64,000 bases of DNA from Chondrus crispus (GCF_000350225.1 NW_005178942.1:561272-625271); one strand, 5' to 3'; shown: positions 1 to 11,479, numbered from the stretch's first letter. Notes: a model not told the origin generated them from the sequence alone. Program-made: numbers and translations.

Positions 1-104
1 TCCATGTACATTCCTAACAGTGGGGGCCGGTGGCTGTATACTTCCAAAAAATTCTTCGACCGACTTTCCTACGCTGACGGCTTCCCAAGTCCAGGAAAAT
101 TCTA
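1..104 (+). pseudogene. Fragment of ParB/2OG-oxygenase gene
   Basis: The first 104 bases read through in one frame and match the oxygenase domain of the full gene at 56.0-59.5 kb around its GGRWLYTSKK stretch (residues 940-985 there). The iron-binding HxD of the intact gene is YAD here. Homology stops where the next repeat begins, so this is a truncated, dead copy whose upstream part lies outside the window. Confidence 0.75.
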
Positions 105-420
105 ACTAATTGAAAACTCAATATTAACATTAAATTTATAATGATTACAACATGCGCTAATTAGTAACAAAATCGCGTCCCAAGGACGCGGGGGTTTGGA
201 GCACCATTGTCTGGATGATGGTAGAGCTTGTGCAACAATTAAATGATCATTAAATATTAACCACAATTATTTACTAATTACAATATTTCTAATTAGGGGA
301 TTAATGGAGTGGGAGATTAATTAATGTCTGACACTGTCAAGCAAGAGTTAATAGCTGACACTGTCCAGCAGTTACGCGGACAACTCCCACGTACAACGGT
401 CGTCACACACGACCTCCATT
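105..420. repeat. AT-rich dispersed repeat REP-A, copy 1
   Basis: AT-rich sequence containing the near-palindrome GCGTCCCAAGGACGC and a hairpin-like ACCATTG...ATGATGGT segment. Copies lie at 1571-1897 and 2795-3018. It abuts the oxygenase gene fragment directly, as an insertion junction would. The short open frame starting at 324 has no recognisable product. Confidence 0.75.
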
Positions 421-703
421 CGAGTTGGTGTGCTTGTTTAATGCATTGGGTCTATGGGTCTATTTATTTGCAGACTTATTACTGCACTCTAGGGCACTCT
501 AGACTTCGTATTGCGACATTGGGGCTTAAAAGACGTAGTCGATTCCACGATAGATTGGCAAAGGATATATAAGTAAAGTTTGTTGTTCAGTTATAGTGGG
601 GGATTTTTCGACTATAGAGCCCTGCCGGGCTCTCAAAAATATCAGGGTACATCGCGCAGGCTTGCAAGAGTAGGCAAGGTCTTTGGTATGATATGCAATG
701 TTC

Positions 704-841
704 TGTCGTGCAACAAGATTTTCAAAAGCTGTATGGGTGGCCAGCCATACTGCAACTAATGTAATTTTTGCTAATTTTTTGGAGGTCGATTCCAGTATGG
801 CTGGACACCCATACAGCTTTTGAAAATCTTGTTGCATGACA
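704..841. mobile_element. 138-bp palindromic repeat (PAL138), copy 1
   Basis: Arms of about 50 bp pair with each other across a ~34-bp spacer. Each arm starts with a TGTCGCGCGACA-like 12-mer, here degenerate (TGTCGTGCAACA), and contains GTATGGGTGGCCAGCCATAC, itself a near-perfect palindrome. About ten copies occur in the window. The form suggests a MITE, but no target-site duplication could be fixed. Confidence 0.75.
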
Positions 842-935
842 AAAATGCAATGTATTACTCGTGGCGAACAAAATGCAATGTACTACATGTGTAGATGACC
901 AAAATGCAATGAAGTACACGTGGCGACCGAGACAT
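838..935. repeat. CACGTG short tandem repeat, cluster 1
   Basis: Three to four units of roughly 27 bp combine an ATGCAATG word with ACACGTGG or a close variant. The same unit is found next to other PAL138 copies, so the two travel together. Confidence 0.65.
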
Positions 936-1135
936 TTATTAAGTCGTAGTTAAATATTAATGTTAAGTATATAGTGTTTATGAAATGCATTAATTCATGT
1001 CCGACAGTGTAATGTTCCGCAATCGCGTCCTAAGGACGCAAAGTTTCGGGGTACCATTGTTCTAATGACGGTACTGCTCGACATTAATTAAATAGTAGTT
1101 AAATATTAAATTATTAACGTTAAATCTAAGATTTT
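936..1135. repeat. Diverged REP-A unit
   Basis: Contains GCGTCCTAAGGACGC and the following TACCATTGTTCTAATGA hairpin region. It matches the units of the tandem array at 3545-4115 better than the REP-A copy at 105. Confidence 0.6.
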
Positions 1136-1425
1136 TGATATTTTTTGGGGCGTGATTTGAGTATGATTCTAGGATGGTTGTCGCGCGACAAGATTTCATT
1201 TTGCTGTATTGGTGGCCAGCCATACTACAACTTTATTAAAATTTGATAACTTTCGGAGGGTGATTCTAGTATGGGTGGCCACCCATACTAACATTTCCTG
1301 TATTGGTAATATAGTGCTGACCTGTGCCAGTGGGACGAAAACGGCTCTATATCGAACCTGGCAGTATAAGAAAATTGAAATTTCGACTTTTAAATGCCAC
1401 TTTTCTTGCATCACTGCTTTCGAAG
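1136..1425. repeat. ~285-bp duplicated segment with PAL138 part
   Basis: Repeats at 4215-4495 in the same orientation. From 1179 it contains a PAL138 variant with its left TGTCGCGCGACA end and both inner 20-bp near-palindromes, but no matching right end. Confidence 0.7.
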
Positions 1426-1570
1426 TGTGGTTCCGTGAACTCCGATACCCTCCGATCCACGAAGAAGCGGGTGTCCGTCGGATACTTTATTGCGTGGAAA
1501 CTACGGTATGACCCATTGCCTGCGTCTCATTACGTATGGTGTGCTGTACTGTCGTCTGAATCAAACTACA

Positions 1571-1897
1571 CGAAAATTCTAACTAATTGAAAACTAAATA
1601 TTAACATTAAATGTATAATGATTACAACATGCCCCAACTAATTACCAAACTGCGTCCCAAAGACGCAAGGGTTTGAAGCACCATTGTCTGGATGATGGTA
1701 GAGCTTGTGCATCAATTAAATGATCATTAAAAATTACCTCAATTATTTACTAATTACAATATTTGTATTTAGGAAATTAATGGAGTAGGGGACTAAGTAA
1801 TGTCTGACACAGTCAAGCAAGAGTTAATAGCTGACACTACCAAGCAATTATGCAGACAACTCCCACGTACAACGGTCCTCGCGCACGACCTCCATTG
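1571..1897. repeat. REP-A, copy 2
   Basis: Same order of motifs as copy 1, from the AAAATTCTAACTAATTG start to the CACGACCTCCATT end. The core reads GCGTCCCAAAGACGC, with one arm base changed. Confidence 0.75.
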
Positions 1898-1924
1898 ATT
1901 CCAAATTTTAGAAAAATGTCTTAG

Positions 1925-2580
1925 ATTTTGGTTCTGTGATCAGTGGTCACTGATCACAGACCAAGGAGGGGTGTCGTACGACACCTCCAAATCTTGGACA
2001 CAACCGGTTGAAACGGCAGCCCAATAATATCGAAAAAATATTTGCGTTAATAGGATGGTACAGTTTTTGAAGACCTTAATGTTAATGGAAAGTACTTCAG
2101 ATAGAGCGAGTCTGGCTTTAGGGCGGTGATAATGTAGAAGGGTCTGTGGGTACAGAGCAATACTCGCGTTAATGGGATAGTACAGTTTTAGAAGACCTCA
2201 ATATTAAATGGAAAGTACCTCAGATAGAGGGAGGCTGGCTTTAGGGCGAAAAAACTGTCAACAGGCCTGTGAGCAGAGCGGGTATCGCTCGTGGCGAAGT
2301 TGTCATCGCCAAAACTTAAGATTGCAAATTTTTAGAAAATGTTTTAGATTTTGGCCTTGTGATCAGTGGGTCTGTGATCAGTGGGTCTGTGATCAGTGGG
2401 TCTGTGATCAGTGGTCACTGATCACAGACCGGCGAAGGGTGTCGTACGACATCGTCCTTGCTGTAAAATTTGACAAAATTTTAGATTCCAAATTTTTTGG
2501 CAAATGGCCCTGTGATCAATGGGTCTGTGATCAGTGGTCACTGATCACAGACCAGCGAAGGGTGTCGTACGACATCGTCA
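1925..2580. repeat. GATC-rich palindrome cluster 1
   Basis: Holds near-perfect 26-bp palindromes built on TGATCAGTGGYCACTGATCA at 1934-1959 and twice more, with a fourfold tandem TGATCAGTGGGTCTG run near 2360-2410. Each is followed by GTCGTACGAC. An open frame through this block is an artefact of the repeats up to about 2590. Confidence 0.75.
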
Positions 2581-2586
2581 TTTTAA

Positions 2587-2794
2587 GAAATATTTGCACC
2601 ACAACCAAACGCTTCCAGCCCCCCAAACGGTGCATGCACCTTTCCGCCCTGCGCCTTCCAGAACTCCGATCTCTCCACAGGCAGAGAGGCTTTACTGTGG
2701 GCTCACAAGAAGACTTCGTAATAACGAACAACACTGTTGTACAATTGCCGGATTTTGCTGTCATCGAAAGTTGTGTGAAAGCCATGTACGTGAG
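2587..2794 (+). pseudogene. 5' fragment of ParB-like gene
   Basis: Matches the upstream region and first ~30 codons of the gene at 43.1-45.3 kb. Shared residues include VGSQEDFVITNN and QLPDFAVIESCVKAMYV. The initiator ATG of the intact copy is GTG here. Homology ends exactly where REP-A copy 3 begins. The matching DNA starts about 70 bases before the start codon, so the fragment also keeps part of the old promoter region. Confidence 0.75.
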
Positions 2795-3018
2795 CATTAA
2801 ATATATAATGATTGCAATATGCGTTAATAAATAACGAGATCGCGTCCCAAGGACGCTCGGTTTTGGAGCACCATTGTCTGGATGATGGTAGAGCTTGTGC
2901 AACAATTAAATGATCATTAAATATTAACGTCAATTATTTACTAATTGCAATATTTCTAATTAGGGGATTGTCGGAGTAGGGGATTAATTAATAGGAGTCC
3001 TCGCGCACGACCTCCATT
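2795..3018. repeat. REP-A, copy 3
   Basis: Begins at CATTAAATATATAATG, directly after the truncated ParB-like codons, and carries GCGTCCCAAGGACGC. It is shorter than copies 1 and 2 because of an internal deletion before its CACGACCTCCATT end. Confidence 0.7.
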
Positions 3019-3545
3019 CCAGTTGGTGTGCTTGTTTAATGCCTTGGGTCTATTTATTTGCTGACTTATTACTGCACTCTAGAGCACTCTAGACTTCGTA
3101 TTGTGACATTGGGGCTTAAAGACGTAGTCGATTCCGCGATTGATTGGCAAAAGATATATAAGTAAAGTTTGTTGTTCAGTTATAGTGGGGGATTTTTTGA
3201 CTATAGAGCCCTGCAGGGCTCTCAAAAATATCAAGGTACATCGCGCAGGCTTGCAAGAGCAGGGCAAGTATTTGGTATGATATGCAATGTTCTGTCGTGC
3301 AACAAGATTTTCAAAAGCTGTATGGGTGGCCAGCCATACTGCAACTAATGTAATTTTTGCTAAATTTTTGGAGGTCGATTCCAGTATGGCTGGCCACCCA
3401 TACAGCTTTTGAAAATCTTGTTGCACGACAAAAATGCAATGTATTACACGTGGCGAATAAAATGCAATGTACTTCACGTGTGAATGACCAAAATGCAATG
3501 AAGTACACGTGGCGACCAAAATGCAATGTTTTAGACGTGGCGACT
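3018..3545. repeat. ~520-bp duplicated segment, copy 2
   Basis: Partner of 421-935. It ends in a CACGTG short-repeat cluster (3430-3545) that has one more unit than copy 1. Confidence 0.8.
3293..3430. mobile_element. PAL138, copy in second duplicate
   Basis: Ends TGTCGTGCAACA and TGTTGCACGACA are exact reverse complements, so this copy keeps better terminal symmetry than the one at 704. Confidence 0.75.
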
Positions 3546-4115
3546 TAATCAATGTCCGACAGTGTAATGTTCGGCGATTGCGTCCTAAGGACGCGGAGTT
3601 CCGGAGTGGCATTGTTCTAGTGATGGTACTGCTCGACATTAACTAAATCAAAGTTAAATATATAGTGTTTATAATATGCATTAATTAATGTCCGACAGTG
3701 TAATGTTCCAGGATGGCGTCCTAAGGACGCGTTGTTTCGGAGTACCATTGTTCTAATGATGGTACTGTGCTGCTCGACATTAATTACATCATAGTTAAAT
3801 ATATAGTGTTTATAATATGCATTAATTAATGTCCGACAGTGTAATGTTCCAGGATGGCGTCCTAAGGACGCGTTGTTTCGGAGTACCATTGTTCTAGTGA
3901 TGGTACTGCTCGACATTAATTAAATCAAAGTTAAATATATAGTGTTTATAATAGGCATTAATTAATGTCCGACAGTGTAATGTTCCAGGATGGCGTCCTA
4001 AGGACGCGTTGTTTCGGAGTACCATTGTTCTAATGATGGTACTGTGCTGCTCGACATTAATTACATCATAGTTAAATATATAGTGTTTATAATATGCATT
4101 AATTAATGTTCGACA
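3545..4115. repeat. Tandem array of ~140-bp REP-A-like units
   Basis: GTCCGACAGTGTAATGTT recurs at about 3553, 3690, 3831 and 3967, with a changed version at 4108, giving a period of 136-141 bp. Each unit has GCGTCCTAAGGACGC or a close variant. Units alternate between two lengths because of a 5-bp TGCTG insertion, which suggests a two-unit expansion step. Confidence 0.8.
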
Positions 4116-4214
4116 GTGTAACGTGTTATAGATTGCGTTTTGATCACCACGTGTCATACAAAGCATTTCTGTTCGCACGTGTAATACATTGCGTTAGGGT
4201 GATTTTTGGTAATG

Positions 4215-4495
4215 TTTTGGGGGGTGATTTGGGTGTGATTCTAGTGCGGTTGTCGCGCGACAAGATTTCATTTTGCTGTATGGGTGGCCAGCCATACTAC
4301 AACTTTATTAAAATTTGATAACTTTTCGGAGGGCAATTCTAGTATGGGTGGCCACCCATACTAACATTTCCTGTATTGGTAATATAGTGCTGACCTGTGT
4401 CTGTGGGACGAAAACGGCTCTATATCGAACCTGGCAGTATAAGAAAATTGAAATTTCGACTTTCTAAAGCCACTTTTCTTGCATCACTGCTTTCA
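4215..4495. repeat. ~285-bp duplicated segment, copy 2, with PAL138 part
   Basis: Partner of 1136-1425. The PAL138 part starts at 4251. The shared sequence after it codes nothing recognisable in either copy. Confidence 0.7.
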
Positions 4496-5270
4496 AGGAA
4501 CTCACGCAGGGCGCTATCACTCATACTGCACATCTGCACTAAAGATTCAAGTCTTACAAAAGCCAAAACGCTTTATGCTGGGACCACAGACGCAGTGACG
4601 GACCTGGAATACTGGGATGGTCTGTTGCTGCGTTGTTTTTTGTGTCTATCCCTATCCCCCTGCCTCTGCCGTCCTCTTGCTCTGCCCTCGTCCTTGTGCC
4701 GCCGCCGCCCCCGCCGCTGGCACCGCCGCTGCCGCCATTTGGCATTAGTCCCCTAAATCCCCTAATCGGATTGGTCTACTTCTTTTCTCGATCTGTTTAT
4801 CGAAGATTGTGCTCTCACTGCCGTCCAAATCCGTAAGTACCACAAGTAAGGCGAGCCAGTCAACGGGGGCTGCTTCATTCTTGCTTGAAATCGCAGCAAA
4901 TGATACGGCATCGCTTCGGAATGTTGTATCCTTACTCGGGGACGTCGAGAGGAACACACCCACCGTTAAGTTATTTTTGCTGGCTTCAGAAGTTGAAAGC
5001 AAAGAAATTAACACGCCAAAAAAACAGCAAACACTCTAACTAAAGAAATAGAAACGATCGCAAAATTCTCGCTGCTTTACCATGTACAAATCTCTGTAAC
5101 TTGGAGTCACTCGCTTCTTCTGTCAGTGCCACTTGTTTCTCTTTGCTGATCAATGGAAGTATCCGTACTCTAAAGCGCAATAGATCGCGCTCAGTCACAG
5201 GCCTGAAAGAAGTAGGCCGTCTCCGCATCGGCCGTTGAAGAGAAACACAGAGAACAGGGCTCTGAGGTGA
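4496..5270. other. No gene recognised
   Basis: A GC-rich trinucleotide-like stretch (about 4690-4740) creates open frames on both strands. A few CCCCTAAATCCCC words near 4750 resemble the complement of the G-rich arrays. Nothing else is supportable. Confidence 0.4.
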
Positions 5271-5614
5271 TTAAATTGTACTGGGGTAAAGCATGACGCG
5301 AACGCCCTTTCCGATGGAATTCGGTGGCAACTGATTGCGAAATTTCGCGCGTACGTGACCGTTGTTTCCGTGCGGGGCAATAATGCGGCCCCACATAACG
5401 CGATACTTTCTCGAGGCGCCGCTCGGAGTCTTCTTCTCGACTAGACCCTTGTAGACGTAAGCTACTCGCTTACACATGTAGAACTGGGCATCCTTGCGAT
5501 CCGATCCTTGATGCCGTCGATTAGAAGGCGTGACTAGCCACACTGCTGGTTACGTAGATTACGCTTGTAACCAAGATGTATTCCCTTGGAATGTAACCTT
5601 ACGGTGTTCGTCAT
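5271..5614 (-). pseudogene. RPL35A: Ribosomal protein eL33 (RPL35A) pseudogene
   Basis: The complement strand encodes nearly all of eL33, a protein of the cytosolic large ribosomal subunit. The N-terminus reads MTNTVRL then SKGIHLGYKRNLRNQ, matching the family's GYKR...NQ start. The C-terminal two thirds include KRVAYVYK, RVMWGRIIAPHGNNG, VRAKFRNQLPP and the terminal VMLYPSTI. The ATG is at 5614. An in-frame TAG near 5542, where the family has Thr, and a one-base frame change just upstream of the DRKDAQFY codons separate the two parts. There is no sign of an intron, so a processed or decaying copy is most likely; an assembly error cannot explain both changes easily. The normal gene must lie elsewhere. 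Confidence 0.85.
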
Positions 5615-6559
5615 TGTGATAGTTGAGATGGGCGAAATGAAGCACCGACGGTTTCAAGTGTGAGTGCAGGAAAGCGATAAGCACTATGCCGGTACGACAC
5701 AGGAGGCAGAGATATTTTCATGCTTTAATCGCACGCGTCTTCCTTCATGAAATCATGAAGGTAGAGAACACGCCCCCAAAGCCTCCTTCTCTTCTTCCTC
5801 CTGCCATTCACTATCGGGATACCCTATTGATCAGTGCACCGAAGCCTTTTCTGTTTCCCAGAGTTCATGGACAGGTTCACGATGAGCCTGAAGACCCCTG
5901 CCATTTACCAAGAAAAAGCATTTGTGATTGCGCGGGAAGAAGTCGAGCCACGACTGACCAACGTCATAAATACGTCACTTTTGGCACACGGGAGTGATAC
6001 GGATAGCAACTTAAACTAGCAGTCTAAGCTTCTCTTTGCAGTTTCGCCCTAGGCTCCTTCCTACCTAATGTACACTGACGCTTTGTTTGATAATCCAGAT
6101 CAAAAATGATGAACTATTGCAGTTGTCCTATCCCTCCAACCGATTAGTCACTTATTCTAAATTTCACAAGCATCACTACAGTCCATGGGCAACTTCACCA
6201 GAACCAATCTGGAATGACTTGCACTTCCGCTCTGCAATAAACTTCATATTCAAATTACAAGAGAAAGAAACATGCCCATTTTCCACAAGCATTATCAGCC
6301 TTGTAATTTCATCTGCATAAATGCAAATAGACTCATGGTGCTTCTACTCTAGTGCTGGCGCGAAGTGTAGGGAGTGCCTCGTGCGTATTTGATGGTAGAT
6401 GGAGAGGGGCTACGCATGAGCATAGAAGGATGTACAGTGCTGCAACATCATCACCCAAACACGTGCCAATGCCTGTGACAACCGAGCAAGGTTACCCTAC
6501 CCCTATACCACGTCTGCCCTCAGTGACATATTGGCTATAATAGCTCCGTCCCGCACCAG
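5615..6559. other. No gene recognised
   Basis: An open frame at about 5834-6019 (+) has protein-like composition (FMDRFTMSLKTPAIYQEKAF) but no known relative and no clear start. The rest is AT-rich and stop-rich. Confidence 0.35.
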
Positions 6560-7085
6560 GCTGGGATGAAGCGCCATTGCCTCTCCTTCTCCATGCCCCT
6601 GCATTGCGCACTACAACAGCCTCAAAGCTCTCTCTGCATCCATGGCAAAACCCGTCCCCTCCGTCCCGCAGTAGGAGCGTCATGCCGAGCATAGCATCGT
6701 GATCTTGGCGCATCTGGATCGCACGCTCGTACAACTCGGCGCCGCGGCCCGCGTTGGTTCGCACGACCTCCGCACGTCGTATTTGCATGTCGCAAAGCCT
6801 CACCATCGCCTCGGCATCTCCGTGCCCTTCCACCCCAAGTTCAAACAGCTTCACAGATTTCACCGCACCCAAGGTTGCTCATAGCGTCACCATCATTGCC
6901 TTTCTCGACCCGCAATCTTACAACTCCACACTACGATCTATATTTCTCTCGACTCCCTCGATGCTTCCCTCCATCAGAACACCAAGCGGGACCATCGATT
7001 CGATACCATCGTGCTCAATCGCGCTCGGTGCTTCGGTCCCCCAAAATTTAATGGCGTTTTTCAAAGTAAAACGTGCGTGATTTCT
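6560..7085 (-). pseudogene. Sel1-like repeat protein remnant
   Basis: Three decayed Sel1-like (helix-turn-helix, TPR-related) repeats read on the complement. The first, near 7070-6921, has IESMVPLGVLMEGSIEGVER. The next, around 6890, has EKGNDGDAMSNLG. The third, near 6850-6640, has HGDAEAMVRL, AELYERAIQM and DAMLGMTLLLRDGGDGF. The spacing and the A-M-x-x-L/G pattern fit the family, whose members act as protein-interaction scaffolds. The frame changes between the repeats and stop codons occur, so it is not a working gene unless several short introns are hidden here. Confidence 0.6.
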
Positions 7086-7149
7086 TTGTCCCGCGGGTGG
7101 CCCCTGTCTTGTTGGCGAGCTCCGATTGGATGCTTCCTGTCTTGTTGAC

Positions 7150-7704
7150 GAGCTCCGGCCTCCACCTCTGGAAAGAAGGGTCAAAAGAGCAAGAGACAAC
7201 TTTCCAATGATGAGACCAAGAAACCAACCCGTCAACCTTTTTCATTTCGCCACGGCTCCGCCATCTCCTCGAATATTTCAGGAAGTCCTGGTTCACCCCC
7301 AGCCGCGGAATGTCTTGAACAGAATGAGGCTGCTGCAAAAGGAGCGGCAGGCCATCGCGCCAGTCGTGCCAAGGTCATGAAAGAGTGCAAGGCCAGCGCG
7401 ATGGTGTCGGGGATGAGACCCAAATCGCCAAGCCCTGTTCAGGGCGAGGAATCGAACGAATCATTCAACTCAACTCGTGAAAGGCGGGAGGGCGAAGTCT
7501 CTAGAAGAAACAAGGGCGACAGAAGTGCATGGGCAGACTCGGTGAAGTCCAAGGACTCGCAAAAGCGACAGTCTAAGGTCGGACCCATTGCCCAGAATTC
7601 TACTACGAAGAGGAGATCAAGTGGTTCGACTGAGACACAGCCCGCGAAACGTCCGAAACGTCAGGATCAGTCTGCTGTTTCTGGCAAGCAGAAGACCTCA
7701 GAAG
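7150..7704 (+). CDS. Possible exon, basic Ser/Lys-rich protein
   Basis: An open frame runs from just after a stop near 7150 to a TAG at 7710. It is rich in Ser, Lys, Arg, Gly and Pro, with basic clusters such as KRPKRQ near its end that could act as nuclear localisation signals. The first in-frame ATG is at 7377. At 7702-7710 the sequence reads AAGGTATGT, a good splice donor, so the stop right after it may lie in an intron. No domain is recognised and no downstream exon could be assigned. It may be chance low-complexity sequence. Confidence 0.3.
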
Positions 7705-9189
7705 GTATGTAGGGGATTTGGTGGTGGACCTGGAACAGGGCGTGTGGCGGAGAAATGGAAAACGTAGAAAGAAGGGGATATGCGCTATAAACGGAGGGAT
7801 GAATTTGCACGTGTGTATAAAGCTGTTGATTTGAGATGGGGGGTCCGTACCTGGGTCTTCGACGGCCGGCGACTTTGTGAAGTCTCTGCTGAGTGTGAAC
7901 CATCGGCATCACCGAGGCCATCACTGTTTGTCAGCGTTGTGGCGGCGTGGCGTACCCCGGTACCGTCACCTACTGGTAGGCCACCACTCCCATCGACTGG
8001 GACATTGCTCATGTCATCAAGCGCTGTTGCAGTTGTATTGACCAACACCCCAACGCCCCTGTCATCTGTGAACGAATTCTCGGCGAAACGGACGCCTGCG
8101 CCCTCATCAAGTTTGGATGAAGTTCCACCGATCGGGACACCAACACCATAGGGTACGGTGTTCGTGAATGTAGTTACTGTTGTAAAACAAATGGAGTACT
8201 TCTATTGGACATGTTGTGTGAGTTTGGCCCTGATGTATCTCCTATCACTCCAATTTCTCATAATTATTTACATAGCAGATCGTGTCCAAGAACGCAAATA
8301 CAGAAAAATCCCACCTACATCGATAGATGTTGACTTGGTCGATTGGTGTGGACCGGAAAAAAAACGTTGACGGTCGGACACCCTCGTACTGCTAAAAAAA
8401 GTCTCATATCGCCGACACAGTAGCTACAGAAGCACGCGACAGAAGCACACGACAAGGGCTCCAAATAAGACAAGGGCCATGTCATGAAAGAAGGCGATGG
8501 AGGGGGGATCCACGAGATTTGAAAGGGACAAGACCGGTAGGAGAAGACGACAGCCCAAGCTTGAAAGTGGGCAAACAGTTGATGATTTAGAAAGGGCAAC
8601 TTCTCCGAAGCTACTGTCCGAGAAGGCCGTCTCAAGGGAGAACCAATAAACTTAGTAAGCGACGAGGTCATGGACGATCCGCTTTCCGCGTTCCGAAATG
8701 GAATTTGTCGCTATCTTTTTCGCACCTGTTTCGCATTCTGTCATGCGTGTGTTAGCCTTTCTAGCATTGCTCCGCGCTGACGCTATATATAAAGTATTGC
8801 TACAGTGAAATGTTTCAAGTCATAAATGACGGAATCTCATGACCCATTCAAGTTATTACCAATACTGCAATCGTGAAACTGCGGGATGTCCTAACGCGAA
8901 TGCTATGCTACATTCCCCCCTGGGGTGTGTCTACACCTGGAGGCGAATGTAAAGCGTAGATATCAGCCTACGCACGCACAGAGGCGTAGGTACGAGCCCT
9001 AGTAGAGGTGGGAGTGGGGGCAGTTGCGTGAGAAGCAGCAGCCCGCCATCGGGGTCTACAACAAGCCCTTAGAAGCGGAGGGCGTGGTATAGCTAGGAAG
9101 TGCAGCAGACGAGGAAAGAGGGGGGTGCAGGTTGAGGAGGGAGAGGACTCGAAGTAGCCGTGAAAGGGGGATGTACAGAGGATCTAGGC
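7705..9189. other. No gene recognised
   Basis: Short open frames occur on both strands but none has a recognisable product. A block near 7745-7810 (GGAGAAATGGAAAACG and what follows) recurs in diverged form at 9378-9450, so part of this stretch is an old duplicated repeat. Confidence 0.35.
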
Positions 9190-9810
9190 GATAAAATTCG
9201 GAGCAGTTGTTGCGAGACCCAACTTCATAATTTAGAGTTCACGTGTATTATGTCTGGCTCCACACTGCAGTCAACTGGCGGAAGAGGAAGTGGGGTACAC
9301 GGGAAGGGGACAGTGGCGGACTGCAGAAGATATGGAAGGGGACATGGAAATGGGGAGTTTGAGCAGCGCGGGTAGCGGAGAAATGGAGAACGTAGAGAGG
9401 AGGGGGCATGGGCTACAAAAGGAGGCATGAATGTGCACGAATGTACACGAATGCACAGAGGATGTAGGCGGTAATATCTTAAGCAGTTGCTGGGAGACGT
9501 TACTTTCTAATTAAAATTGGACGCTACAGATCGCTTTATAAATTGACTGGTCTCCACTACGTCAGGCTCTACAATGCGGACAACTGGAAGTAGAAAACGT
9601 GCAGCAGTTGTTGGGAGACGTTAAATTCAAATAAAAATAGGACGCGACAGATCGCTACAGTATGTAAATACTGATGTCCGTTACGTCAGGCTCCGCACTG
9701 CGGACAACTGGAAGTAGGAAACATGCAGCAGTTGTTCGAAGACGTTAAATTGTAATTAGAATAAGACGCTACAGATCAATTTTTGCGTATGACTGGTGTC
9801 TATTACGTCA
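9190..9810. repeat. Diverged tandem repeat, ~122-bp period
   Basis: GCAGTTGTTGGGAGACGTTA and variants begin units at about 9201, 9481, 9602 and 9725. Each is followed by a TACGTCAGGCTC word and a CTGCGGACAACTGGAAG word. The first unit is separated from the others by the block shared with 7745-7810. Confidence 0.65.
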
Positions 9811-10858
9811 CGCCCTGTACCGCATTCAACTTGAGACATGAATGAGATAACATCTTTCTCATAATGCAGCACTTGTCCAGTGACTTTACATTTACACCAT
9901 AATTTCTTGGCGAAAGACATGCCATAAGTAATTAACGAATTTTCTTACAAATGTAGATACTGATTGGACCCAGTTTTCTGTTCCAATAATAAATACGATC
10001 ATTCGCGGCAGGCTGAACGTGTGTGTGCTTTAAGAAATGGTCATTGTGAAAATTCGCGCGAAAAAACTCATGCGCAATGTGGGATTAGAATGACTTGTGA
10101 AGTGTATACAGATGAGGTATTTCGAAAAGCATCACAAAAACGTTGAAAGAAAGTAGTGCATCTGAAATATATGATCAGCAGTTGTCGTACATGCAGACCG
10201 CCTAGTCGACATCAAATACAAACTCTGTACATCCACCAGAAAACCATTCCTCATCGGCATACTGACGCGAACCAAAGTATACTGTGCTGCCTAATGAATT
10301 CAATCCATATCGTAAGTTTCATCCGTAAAACATACATCCTAGTTACAAGCACATAAAAAGTTATTTCAAAACCAGACAAACGGAGCTAAAATGGTTTTGT
10401 GGCGTTCCACAATCATGTTATCGAGTAACAGGCTCCGATGGCTATATTCCGAAACACCAATCTGATATGTACAGAGCCCTTGTCGTATATAACCAAGTCC
10501 GAGGTTGAGTAGAATGATGGTGTGTAAAGCAACCAGCTGAACGCAACAAAATAAAGTAAAAAATACACAGTGCATCAAAGTAGCTGTCGGAGGGAGAGTG
10601 GTCCAAGGGCAGTGTCGCTTTTGCCGCTGGTGTTGCCGTTGCCGCCGTAGCCTCCGTTGCCGCCGCTGGTTTTGCTGTTGCCGTCGCTGGGGCCGCTGGG
10701 GCCGTTGCGGGGAAGCTTTACTAAAGAAGGTACTATTGAGCGACCTCCCCCCTGTACCAATATTTTGTAGACCAGCAAGGACACCAGCAATAATGTTTCA
10801 GATTTTTCGTAGATAGATCCCTGCTCGCCGAATACGTTACAATACTGTACCAATATTT
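9811..10858. other. No gene recognised; GC-rich trinucleotide stretch
   Basis: AT-rich to 10560. Then 10600-10715 is a GCCGCTGGT/TTGCCG-type stretch like the tandem repeat at 25.9-26.2 kb. At 10765-10860 short TAGACCAGCAAGGA words repeat, leading into the inverted repeat that follows. Confidence 0.4.
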
Positions 10859-11055
10859 GTAGACCAGCAAGGAGTCCAGCAATTTGTTATTAGAGATATC
10901 TTGGTAGACCAGCAAGGGGATGGTCCCATCTCCTAGAAGTTGACAGAATGATCCATTTTAATGTAATTGTGCGGTGAGGTTGTCCGTAAAGTCACAAAGA
11001 CGCGTGTTTTGGCGACGACTTTGCTCGGACTGTCTGTACCGTGACATTTGATCTT
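10859..11055. repeat. Left copy of long-range inverted repeat
   Basis: Runs from TAGACCAGCAAGGAGTCCAG to the GCTCGGACTGTCTG region and is the reverse complement, with scattered differences, of 30943-31133. The outer edges of the two copies correspond to each other, so the pair has the geometry of terminal inverted repeats about 20.3 kb apart. Confidence 0.75.
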
Positions 11056-11479
11056 TCATATCTTCACGATGACTACACCGATTCCACTTATACATATGGG
11101 ATCGACGGATTGAAGTCCGAGCAGCGAAAATGGTACCATTAATGAAGACTGTCAGGATGGAAGCCCAATTAGGTCCTGAGAAAATCTGCAAAAATTATGT
11201 AAAAGCACGGGCCATTTTACTGTAGTATGATATTTTCGGATAGAAGTTCGGGTTCCGCGGATAGAAGTCCAATTGGCCGGATGGAAGTCTTCATCGCTGT
11301 TGTTGCAGCTACAGCGCCGCCCAATTTGCTCATGCTGCACACCTCGGCAATCTTGAGCACCATCTTCGGGTGAGGGGCTTCTATACCCATGTCCGAACAG
11401 ACGCGCGTTCAGGTGGGCTGAAATTAAGCGCAAATTTACTTCGGTCTGACGGAGTGCGCAATGGCTAGAAAAAAATCTA
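11056..11479. other. No gene recognised
   Basis: Several GGATAGAAGT/GGATGGAAGT words repeat at irregular spacing on the + strand (about 11110-11290). No supportable coding. Confidence 0.35.

Larger units (their letters stand above)
421..935. repeat. ~520-bp duplicated segment, copy 1
   Basis: Nearly the same sequence recurs at 3018-3545, including the palindromic element nested in it. The two copies lie about 2.6 kb apart in the same orientation, so the 0-3.5 kb region arose partly by segmental duplication. Confidence 0.8.

Noticed and set aside
3545-4115. CRISPR-like array
   Set aside because: Units of about 140 bp are tandem copies without unique spacers, in eukaryotic DNA.
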